Below, piece by piece: positions 1 to 8,623 of a stretch of 64,000 nucleotides of DNA (position 1 is its first letter; each line of letters begins with the position of its first letter). A program made the translations under genes and the position numbers. This DNA comes from Zygnema cylindricum (lineage: Eukaryota > Streptophyta > Zygnematophyceae > Zygnematales > Zygnemataceae). The notes beneath the pieces are model-generated. The model ran no database searches and was not told the DNA's origin. It saw only the letters and a program-made list of their open reading frames with translations. The stretch covers positions 175,072 to 239,071 of the forward strand of contig JBBHKE010000193.1 in the NCBI GenBank assembly GCA_037447655.1, written 5' to 3'.

Positions 1-242
1 CAAGTCCGGTTCACTTTTAGTACTCACCAGAGTATTAAAGGTGTTTGTAAGTATCACGATGCCTTGCGCGTGCAGGGGCGTTTCTTTGTAATTTGGACAC
101 TCGTGTAGGGGTTCAGTGTGGATTGGTTATATTACGAACATTTTTTTTTGAGTATTTGCATTTTCCTTGTTTTCCTTGCATGCTATCTGGCCGTGAGTGG
201 CCTTGAGTTTCCCTGTGACTATCTGAATTGGATTTCCTTTCA

Positions 243-470
243 TAGATCTTGTCGTTGGTGGCACCGTTTAGACAATTTTATGTCTGTGCCGCTGTAGATC
301 TGCACCGAAAGGTGCCTGGATAGTTCTCTGTTTGTTTTTATAGATCTGGCCCTTCGGCCTTGCCCCATTGTTTGCAGGGTAGAGGTTTTGGTATTCTGGC
401 TTTTTGCTAGATCTGACCACCGAGTCTTGCTAGAGACTTCGTGTGTTCACTTATTTTGTCTGGATTGACC
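243..470 (+). repeat. Retroelement leader with clustered AGATCT motifs and hairpins
   Basis: AGATCT occurs at 244, 296, 342 and 409, and again inside gag at 618 and 673. Two of the leader copies are followed at once by short hairpins: GCACC-gaaa-GGTGC (302-315, GNRA-type loop) and GGCC-cttc-GGCC (348-359). A possible primer-binding site, TGGTGGCACC, lies near 256. Role in packaging, dimerisation or translation is inference. Confidence 0.45.
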
Positions 471-540
471 TGTCACTTGACGCACCTCGGTTAGTTCGTT
501 TTGAAATTTTTAGTCATAATCGAAGGTTTTCTCTTCGTTT

Positions 541-2754
541 ATGCCCACGGATTGGGATAACTTACGTTATCAATCCGGATCTACCCGCGACGGGACAGTT
601 TTCCGTCCACCGCAGTTAGATCTTTCTAGTTTCTCTGAGTCTACGGACGCACCAGTTTCGGTTGCGACCCTTAGATCTTCGTCTGTTTGGTCAGTATTGA
701 CCACAGTCTCATCATCCTCAATTTCCTCTAGGTCATCCCTAGATAGAACCGAAAGAGACTTTCCAGAGGAAATCTTTTTCCATCCTCTCACATTTCCGTT
801 TTCGGTCGGTCCAAATTTGGAACCACTCGTGCATTCTTCCTTTGACGACATGGCTTCCTCTTCAGAGGGGGGCATGGGAAAAATGCAATTTTGCTTTTCA
901 GGGATGAAAGATACCATGTCTTTATCCCATTTTCGTATGCTTTATGATACCGAAATGCGTGAATTGGCATTTCGCTACCAAGTTCGATTTGATCTTCGTG
1001 TGGCATTCTCTCTTCTTGGTCGATACCTCAAAGGTTCAACCATTACATTATATTCTCGCAAGTATGATGCTATACTCGCGATGACGGAATTTTCCCCTCC
1101 TTTTGCTGGTACACCCGAGGTCATAGGTCAAGCGGATATTCCATACCAGGCCGCTTTTCCCGAGGTCTTAGATGCCCAAGGTGTTGTCCTAATTCCCGCA
1201 GTCTCAGAAATTCCTCGCCAATACGCTGTGGCTGCTCGTGCTGCTGTCCCAGCAAGGCCAGGGATGATAATTCCGTTGCGGGATCCACTATCTGTTATGT
1301 TCGATTTCTTAGAAACCGAGTATCGGATGCAAAACCCCGATCAGGTGAAAGAATTGATGAATTTTACGCGTAAACCAGGAGAAACCGCGCCTGCTTTACG
1401 TACTCGCATGGAGACATTGCGAGAAGCTTTACCGGACCTGATGTCTGATGCGGAAGCTGTTCAAAAAATTGTTGGACAGTTTCCAGATCAATTGAAACGT
1501 TTTATACAAAGTCGTCTCACTCAGACTTACGGTCTGAAATTTACATTTGATCAAGCCGCTCAATATGCGGTAGAATATGAGATGCAATCATGTTGGTGGG
1601 AAGCTCATGATCGTTCGGAAGTCGCTTCCCCACTTTCTCCACCTAGCAGTCCGTGGCCTCCTAATAGGCCTCCAAAGACGCCGGCCATGGGAAATCCACC
1701 ATTTAATTCCAGCGACCGATTATGTTTTCGATGTGGAAACACGGGGCATGATGCCCGCATGTGCCCTGATAAGTCGGCCACATGCACCCATTGCAACCAG
1801 AAAGGACATTACGTCCACCGTTGCCATGTTAAGGACCCTAATTTTTCGTATCAGAATCAGATTCAGAACGGTGGAATTCCTGCCCGTTCTGCCAAGCCGG
1901 TCACTCCTCCTTCCGAGACAGAGAAAGAGGCGACTCCGCCTAAGACCTCTCGCAGAGAGAGGGAAAAGGCCGAGTTACAAGTCATGATGGCCGCCATGAT
2001 GAAGGAACAATTTGCCGCCTTCATGGCTGAAATGAAACCCCAATTCACGGGGATGGCAAGGACTGTCGTCCACACGCCATCGTTGGTTAGTCGAATCCTC
2101 CGGGAATCCACTGCCCAACAACGGGCATCCACCTTCGATAAAGGATCCCTTGATCATAATCAGGACGGTAAATTACAGAATTCCCGTATTCCACTTTCTT
2201 TCGAGAAAGAATCTCTCTCTCCTCTACCGAACACAGCTTCCTCCATTGTGGCTGAAGCTCTCACCATTCTGGATAGTACCATACATGATGCACATCGAGT
2301 CAAGGAACGACTTAGCATCCTTTCTGCCATGATTGATGAGGCCCCCAAGGCCTCTCCCTTTCCTAATGAGTTTCCCAAAGCCTCTCCCCTTGTTGACGAG
2401 TTCGCTGCAACCGCCGCTTTGAGGGCGTTGCAACTGAACCGTAGTCTTTCAGTCATTCAGCTAGTTACCGCGGATGAGCGCCGTGACCTTGATCCTCACA
2501 TCAGTTTCTTGAACAATTCTCGAATGTCCTTCTCAGTTAATGGTGTTTCTCCTTCTCTCCCTCTCATGGACACTAAAGCCAAACCCGTGATCCTTGGATC
2601 CGGATTTGCGCTCAAGCTTGGTCTGACAGCAACAAGCTCCAAGCCACGTCAACTCGGCTTCTTACTTCAGCGAGTACCACGGAGTCAGTGCTTGGAATCA
2701 CCAAGGACCCGTTGGTCTTTCGGTTTGACAACGGAACCGAGAGTGAGTCCGTAG
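541..2754 (+). CDS. Ty3/gypsy Gag polyprotein with two zinc knuckles
   Basis: An uninterrupted 737-codon frame starts at the ATG at 541, after a long leader. Residues 1-115 are Ser-rich. A retrotransposon gag capsid-like region covers about residues 130-350. Two CX2CX4HX4C knuckles follow at about residues 395-430 (CFRCGNTGHDARMC and CTHCNQKGHYVHRC), the nucleic-acid-binding signature of nucleocapsid. A charged, Glu/Lys-rich stretch comes next. Near residue 680 a retropepsin-like segment reads LMDTKAKPVIL, where the family has D-T/S-G: the glycine is replaced by lysine, so the protease would be inactive. The frame then drifts out of register with the rest of the protease. Gag itself looks intact and could still assemble particles in trans; that is inference. 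Confidence 0.85.
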   Translation: MPTDWDNLRYQSGSTRDGTVFRPPQLDLSSFSESTDAPVSVATLRSSSVWSVLTTVSSSSISSRSSLDRTERDFPEEIFFHPLTFPFSVGPNLEPLVHSSFDDMASSSEGGMGKMQFCFSGMKDTMSLSHFRMLYDTEMRELAFRYQVRFDLRVAFSLLGRYLKGSTITLYSRKYDAILAMTEFSPPFAGTPEVIGQADIPYQAAFPEVLDAQGVVLIPAVSEIPRQYAVAARAAVPARPGMIIPLRDPLSVMFDFLETEYRMQNPDQVKELMNFTRKPGETAPALRTRMETLREALPDLMSDAEAVQKIVGQFPDQLKRFIQSRLTQTYGLKFTFDQAAQYAVEYEMQSCWWEAHDRSEVASPLSPPSSPWPPNRPPKTPAMGNPPFNSSDRLCFRCGNTGHDARMCPDKSATCTHCNQKGHYVHRCHVKDPNFSYQNQIQNGGIPARSAKPVTPPSETEKEATPPKTSRREREKAELQVMMAAMMKEQFAAFMAEMKPQFTGMARTVVHTPSLVSRILRESTAQQRASTFDKGSLDHNQDGKLQNSRIPLSFEKESLSPLPNTASSIVAEALTILDSTIHDAHRVKERLSILSAMIDEAPKASPFPNEFPKASPLVDEFAATAALRALQLNRSLSVIQLVTADERRDLDPHISFLNNSRMSFSVNGVSPSLPLMDTKAKPVILGSGFALKLGLTATSSKPRQLGFLLQRVPRSQCLESPRTRWSFGLTTEPRVSP

Positions 2755-3263
2755 TGGTTTCTGTCCGAGCATTGGTCACCAAATCAAACGACTAAGAATG
2801 CTTAGTGGGACAAGATGTTATCTTCTGAATCGGTGGAGGAGTAGATATGCATGATCAAACCTTCTCTTACCGTCCCTCTAATTTTCCGGGGAGCAAAATT
2901 TGCCTCCCTCTTGTCTCTGCTCGCAAGTCGTTGCCCACTATGGCACATTTGGCTTCCGCTCTCCCTGCATTTTCCATCATCGACCTTCGAGATAGTTTTA
3001 GTCAGCCCGATTTTCTCCTCGACTCGCGTCATCTCTTGGATACCATCGACAACGAGGTCTTTCCATACGTTTTCCATTTGGTGGATTCCGATACTAATGG
3101 GATGTTGAGTTTGCCGGGGGTTCACACATGTACAGGTGATGATCAAGGGTTCCACATGGAGTGCCTCTCTCCTCCATTATCTTTCAACCCGGCTGACCAT
3201 TGCTGCTGTTCCAGGCCCTCAGCTGTGTTGACCAGCTCCTCGACCAGCTCCTCCACAGGCTAA
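2660..3263 (+). pseudogene. Frame-shifted protease/pol-leader remnant of the gypsy element
   Basis: After about 2660 the protease-like reading continues one frame over from gag (VLGITKDPLVFRF, then LVGQDVI, the usual C-terminal retropepsin pattern). It is broken by TAA at 2793-2795 and TGA at 2826-2828. From 2847 to 3263 the same frame stays open for 138 codons without any recognisable pol domain and ends just before the polypurine tract. The frame shift plus two stops mark decay. Confidence 0.6.
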
Positions 3264-3472
3264 GGAGTTGGGGGGGGAATTGTTGGTTCCACTTCACTCT
3301 TGGGGAGTATTCTTCCCCTTTTCTCTTTGGGTCATTTTCACCTTTATTCTTTCTCTTGGTCTATTTATTTTCTTGACTTTTCATATTCATTTCCGTTGTT
3401 GTGTATGTTTGTGAGCATGACTTTGCTGGTTGTGATGCATGTTTGCTTGCTTGCTTCTCATGCACGACAGCT
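3263..3472 (+). mobile_element. Polypurine tract and truncated 3' LTR
   Basis: AAGGAGTT followed by a G run (3263-3278) is a typical plus-strand primer. TGTTGGTTCC starts at 3281 as an LTR would (TG...). The LTR cannot be followed past about 3472, where homology to the hAT-like element begins. Confidence 0.55.
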
Positions 3473-3907
3473 CGTGTTTTCTCATTCGAAGTCGTCCGTT
3501 CGATTCCGGCGGCGCGCATAATGTTATTTTGCATCAGTTGTACTTTGTGTCCGCCGTCCTTTTCCAGTTCCATGTTCACTAGTTTGTCAATGAAGTCTCG
3601 TACGTTGCAGTACATTTTTTGTTCAGTTAACCTACCAACGTTTATGTGCTCCGCTGTCCGTAACAAATCGCAGTTAAACAAGAACGGAACATATTTTTAT
3701 ACGTGGCATGCCACGCTATATAAAGTCAATAAAATAATACAGTATGCTATAAAGTACTATTGTATGCATACTATATTTTTTTTTAGTTATCGCCGATATG
3801 GATTTGTTGGTCTCATACCGATATATCGAAACCTTTAACCGTTCGATAACCGATAACTATCGGTATCGGTGTTTTCGCGATAAGTTTTTTACCAATACAC
3901 AACACTA
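3473..3907 (+). mobile_element. 5'-truncated hAT-like non-autonomous element
   Basis: The sequence matches the right part of the element at 55798-56670. Both share a GGCGGCGCGCATAATG block, a run of cgataactatcggtat, and a terminal sequence ending ACACAACACTA. The left end is missing at the junction with the gypsy LTR. Confidence 0.7.
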
Positions 3908-4035
3908 CAAAATATGCATTCCTTTCATCGTAAATAAAAAACACACATATCGTCAAAATCGCCAAATGTTTAATCGTCAAATCGTTACATCCTCGAATTG
4001 TTAAATCGCCAAAGTCGTCAAAACCGTTTAGATGT

Positions 4036-4520
4036 TACAGTACAACGTCAATCGCCATTATAGTAAAGGAATAAATAGCGTAAAAAAATAATTAGTGTTA
4101 TTAACACTAATCGTTATTTTTTTTTTAAATATATATATACCATTTAATCCCTAACTGTAATTTGGGTGCCTGATAATAATATCGCAACGATTGACAGTAA
4201 TATGTTAACCGTACAAAATCTGACAATTCGACGTGTCGTGTTGTTCTGGGTGTGACATATGAAACGTGATTTTTTTCGGGAGTTGATCTCTGCTTCGGTG
4301 CACTTTCATTCATATAGCAATAATGTTAATGCTTTTTATGCCTTTGGTATACCATTTCATGAATACCCTGACCGTGCATTATTCTATCGGTAATTTCATT
4401 TTGCTAATTGAAAAAAAAACCTAATTAGAATAATAAAAAAATATAATTATGGATTATTTCATGTTTTTTTTTAAATGGACCGATTAGTCATTCTCTATAG
4501 CGATTGGCGGTGTACTATAC
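4036..4520. mobile_element. MITE, copy A of the CACCGT-AATCGC family
   Basis: The left end (ACAGTACAACGTCAATCGCC) and the reverse complement of the right end (GTACACCGCCAATCGCTATA) form imperfect terminal inverted repeats. The interior, including the taattagtgttattaacac block, is shared with copy B. No coding capacity. Confidence 0.65.
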
Positions 4521-4700
4521 TAGTGAGGCACTGGTTTCGTAAAAAACTCTCCAATAAAACTGACTGGTCACCCACGCAAAGGACATAAACCGTACATAGA
4601 AGATCATATATGACAAGTGAACTTGTAGGTAAGACGGTCGGAAGCGCAAATTGTTGTGACAACAGTTCACGAATCACAAACATGAAAACTGTCAGTTTTT

Positions 4701-5251
4701 ACTGTACACCGTCAATCGATATTAGAGTAAACGAATAAATATCATTAAAAAAATATTAGAGTTATTAACACTAATCGGGTTTTTTTTTTTTTTTAAAACC
4801 ATATATACTAATTAATCCCTAAATGTAATTTGGGTTGTTCTAAATAATAAATACCTGCCCATTCGATGTCTACGATAATATGTGTACCCGTAATCTGACA
4901 ATCCGTACGCCGTCGCGCTGTTCACACGGTCGAAGGATGAACATATGAGAACATGATTTTTGTCGACGAGTTTGCGTCTCTTTCTTCCAGTGCTCGTTCA
5001 CATGTGGGCAATATTGTTTTGTCTTTTTATGCCTTTGTAATTTAAAAAGTACCATATCGTACGGATATACCCTGTCCGCACGCCACACTATTTCAATCGC
5101 AGTGTACTTCCATTATTAACGCTAATTGAAAAAAAACCCTAATTAGAATCATGGAAAAAATAGAAGTATGGATTGTTTTTCAGGTTTTTATTATTTGAAA
5201 AAATGGCACCGAATTAGCGTTATTTACTCTAATAGCGATTGGCGATGTAGT
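4701..5251. mobile_element. MITE, copy B of the CACCGT-AATCGC family
   Basis: Ends read CTGTACACCGTCAATCG and, at the right, AATAGCGATTGGCGATGTAG. The interior is collinear with copy A (4036-4520), including a T-run followed by an aattaatccctaaatg block. Confidence 0.65.
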
Positions 5252-5336
5252 TTTCCAGTTTATCGTTGACTCGCAAGAAATTCACCAACTGCAAGTAATA
5301 ATCTGCCACCTGGCAGACCTGCCCCTGCAATGTTGA

Positions 5337-6271
5337 AGGGTGTGTCCCCATGTGTTCAAGTAAGGGTTTTTTTTCGTCGTTTTCACAGAAAATGGGACTT
5401 GCAACGAGAAAATATTACGTCGTACGAAAAAAGGGCAAAAACACAAGTACATTTTGCGCCATTTTGGAACTTGGAAGGTACGACAATTTGGCGTTATTAT
5501 CATCGCGATCCACTTCCAGCTCATCTTCACACTTGCATTGGAATCAAATCGCGACCTGATTTTAATCAAAATACTACCCTATTGACAAATATAAAACCTG
5601 GATTGCACGCGTCGAACGTTTTCAAAAAACTTTGCATGAAGGAAAATACATGCTATTTTTTTTCGTCACGCGCATGCTCATAAGAAAATGACAAACATGT
5701 ACGAAAAAAAAATTGTGGGGGTCTCGAACCTCCACTTTCCTTCACGGGTCCTTTGCAAAATTTGACGTCGTCCTCGTCTCTCCCCCTCTTTCTCACTCGA
5801 CCGCTCTTCTTTTTCTCTTATTTACACGAGATGAAGCAATAATAGTATCAAATGAAAGATATATTTTTTTTCTTTTTTTTTTAATATTTTTGCTCTAAGT
5901 TTGATGGCATATCGAATAATAAAAGATAAGAAAACGAAATCGGGAAGCCATGGCGGAAAATGTACGTACTGATGACATCACATGGTAGCATGACTTCGCT
6001 ATGTCACAAAACCCTAAACATCTACAACGTCACAAAAACCTCGACGTCTACAACCTTCGCCGTTTTTAGGAAGTTTCGTAGTTTTGTAGTCTTCTATATT
6101 TCGTTTCGTAGACTATCGCACATTTTGTAAACGTCTACAACTGTCACATATTTGAAGTAATGAACGCGCAAGTAACGATTGACATAGGCAAACTTTGAAA
6201 AGTACACCGTAAAATCTGCGCTAAAATCCAAAGTAACGTTTCAAAGTTTCGGTTACATGGGGACACGCCCT
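5337..6271. mobile_element. MITE with GGGTGTGTCCCCATG inverted termini
   Basis: The left terminus AGGGTGTGTCCCCATG and right terminus CATGGGGACACGCCCT are inverted repeats about 935 bp apart, with one mismatch in 16. No transposase is seen. A related left end sits at 55613 (AGGGTATGTCCCCATGTG). The target duplication is unclear. Confidence 0.65.
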
Positions 6272-7146
6272 AAATCAACTTCAATTTGTCAAATCATGCG
6301 GTGCGACGCTTTGTAATCAATAAGCCAATCAGGGATGTTACCTGTAGCATTACAGGCGTACCCAGAGTCCACGGGTGAAGTGGCGCAGGTATGTATTGGA
6401 GAGGCGCTTCCGTGACGTAGATACGACAGAGGTATTGTACGACATAATTATTTGATTCGTATTAGGGGCCCGATGGTACCGGCGGAGGATAGTAACAGCT
6501 AGTACTGTACCGGCCGGGTACCAAGGAGAGAAGGATCGTTGGGTTTCGGTTTTGGTGGGTTAGATTGTCACGTAACCCGGTTGTACGTTCCTCTCTGTCG
6601 TTTTCGGGCCAATGGTGGGGCACTCGTCGACAGCGTGGTCACGTTCTTTGCAACATTTTCGAAAAAAAGTACAAATCATGCAAGAGGCAAAGATTTATTG
6701 GGAAACAAAAGTGGTTACCATCAGCTGACACGTCAGGTTTATGTACTGACCGTCGTTTTTTGCTTTGTCCTTTTTCTAAAAGGGAAAAGCATTGTAGTCG
6801 CCTTCGTCTCTGGTGACAACGAGAATTGACCGTCGATGTTTTATGTGTAAGATCTTGAACCGTTGAGGGTTTTGAGTTAGGATTGGCGTCTTTGGTGACA
6901 AAGGAAAGGGACACGTGGTACAATCCTATTTGTTGTATTTCACGTGGTTGTAGTGGTATGATAAATGTCCAGACAAAATCGACGTCACGCCAAAATGTCG
7001 TGTTATCAATACCGGTTGAGTAACGTACAGTATCGTACGCTAAATTTTTTCGCGTGCCATTCCGTACATCACGTCGATTTGTCGCTTTATCAATATCCGT
7101 ACACGCCAAAATGTCGTGTTACCAATACCGGTGAAGTAACGTACAG
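6272..7146. repeat. Repeat-rich spacer ending in a duplicated 45-bp block at the gap
   Basis: I see no gene here. A block of about 45 bp (ccaaaatgtcgtgtta ... gtaacgtacag) occurs at about 6985-7029 and again at 7102-7146, stopping exactly at the run of Ns. The gap may hide further copies. Confidence 0.55.
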
Positions 7147-7156
7147 NNNNNNNNNN
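7147..7156. other. Assembly gap (10 N)
   Basis: Ten ambiguous bases join transposon-like sequence on the left to a CCTCC-rich tract on the right. The 5' half of the protease gene starting at 8624 is absent from the sequence on both sides. Confidence 1.
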
Positions 7157-8620
7157 CCTCCTTCCGACTCTGCCCTTCCTCCTTCCCAATATTCCCTCCC
7201 TCCTCCGACTTCGCCCTCCCTCCCATCTTATCTCCCCTCCCTCCCTCCCTCTTAATCTGCCCTCCCTCCCTCCTTCCCTCCCAATTTGCCCCCCTCACTC
7301 CTTCTTTCCCTCTCTCCCTCCCTCCCTCCCTCCCTCCCTCCCACTCTCCCTCGCTCCCTCCATCCCTCCCACCCAATCAGCCCTCCCTCCCAATCAATTT
7401 CATCCTCTCTGACTCTTCGCCCTTCTCTCTTTCTATCTCCTTCTCTCTCTTATTCCGTTTTATTCTTATTGATGTTTACTCCCATTCTCCCTGATATTTT
7501 TTGTTTTTTTGTTTTTCAACTTTCTTTTGGCCTCTTTCTTTTCCCTTTCTCCTCCCTCTCCCTCTCCTCCTCTTCCTCCTTACTAGTTTCTATGTTGTCT
7601 TATCTTACGTGTTTGCCTTATCCATCATTTCTCAATTTTTAAATTCTCGAGCTTAAAAGTTTCTTTCTTTTTAACTTCATTATCCAACTCATTTTTTGTG
7701 CGTTTAGCAGACTGTTTTTATTTATATGTTCTTGATTTTTTTTTCCCGCACCCCATGACTGATTTCTATTCCATTTTTTTGGAGTTGTGTGTGACATGAG
7801 TCCCATTGAGTGAAGCGCGCTCGCCTTTTTACTGATTCCGGAGAAGAAGGTGCCTAGTTTCTCTTTTTTTTTCTCTTTTTTTAAAACTTATTAATTTATA
7901 GTTATTCAAATATAAATATATATTTATATTTATAGAGCGAGATGGATGTGTTATATATATAGATATATGTAAACAAATATTTATATATATAAATATATAT
8001 TTCACTTATTGTTATATCATATTTGTTTTTTGTTCTTTATTAAAATGTTGTTTATCATAATTATTATTAAGACTTATTTTTTGTGATTTGTAACTTGGCT
8101 GCTTGTTGTTTTGACGTGTTTTATGTTTTCTTTTCACGTTGTACTTTTAATTTTATGTTAGTTTATGATCGAGATAATTGTGTAATTTTGTTTATTATTC
8201 TGCCCGAAAAACTCATATTTTCTATAAACATTTTAAAAAGAAAAAAAAAGGGAGGAGATTTGAATGTGTTTCATTTGACTCGAACCCTTTATTTTGTTAA
8301 GGAATCCTTTTCTCTTGGTTTTTGATGGAGTCCCTCCTCTTCTTCTCTCCCTCCCTATCCCCCTTCCCCCCCCCATCTCTTCCTTCCTCTTCCTTTTTCC
8401 CTCTCTCTATCCTGCTATCCCCCTCTCCTTTCGTCCCCCTCTCTCTCCCTCCCAATCCGTCCTCCCCCACTCTCAATCTGCCCTCCCACCCTTTTAATTT
8501 GCCCTCCTTTCCCTATCTCCCTCCCTCCCTCCCTCCCTCTGTCCCTCTCTCCCTCCCTCCCTCTTAATATTTATCCATTTTACCCTGTCCCCCTTTTTTT
8601 TCTTTTTTTTTTCTTTTTTT
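7157..8620. repeat. Pyrimidine tracts flanking T-rich, non-coding sequence
   Basis: 7157-7440 and about 8330-8570 are (CCCTCC)-type tracts. The sequence between them is T-rich with AT dinucleotide runs near 7905-8010. I see no exon; this is most likely intron or upstream sequence of the protease gene, ending in the acceptor at 8621-8623. Confidence 0.7.
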
Positions 8621-8623
8621 CAG

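Larger units (their letters stand above)
1..3472 (+). mobile_element. Ty3/gypsy-derived gag-only retrotransposon, truncated
   Basis: The stretch holds a leader, a long gag reading frame, a decayed protease region, then directly a polypurine tract (3263-3278) and an LTR start TGTTGG at 3281. No reverse transcriptase, RNase H or integrase motif is visible between protease and polypurine tract, so this looks like a non-autonomous element of the terminal-repeat-with-gag kind. The 5' LTR lies partly or wholly outside the window. The 3' LTR is cut at about 3472, where hAT-like sequence begins. Mobility would depend on a relative supplying polymerase. The gag assignment is strong; the TR-GAG class is inference, since an internal pol deletion in an ordinary gypsy copy would look the same. 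Confidence 0.8.

Noticed and set aside
2847-3263. 138-codon frame considered as an envelope or extra gene of the gypsy element
   Set aside because: It continues the frame of the protease remnant after two stops, has no signal peptide or membrane anchor, and ends at the polypurine tract.
7119-7642. Frames crossing the Ns and the CCTCC tract
   Set aside because: They include ambiguous bases and low-complexity sequence with no coding support.
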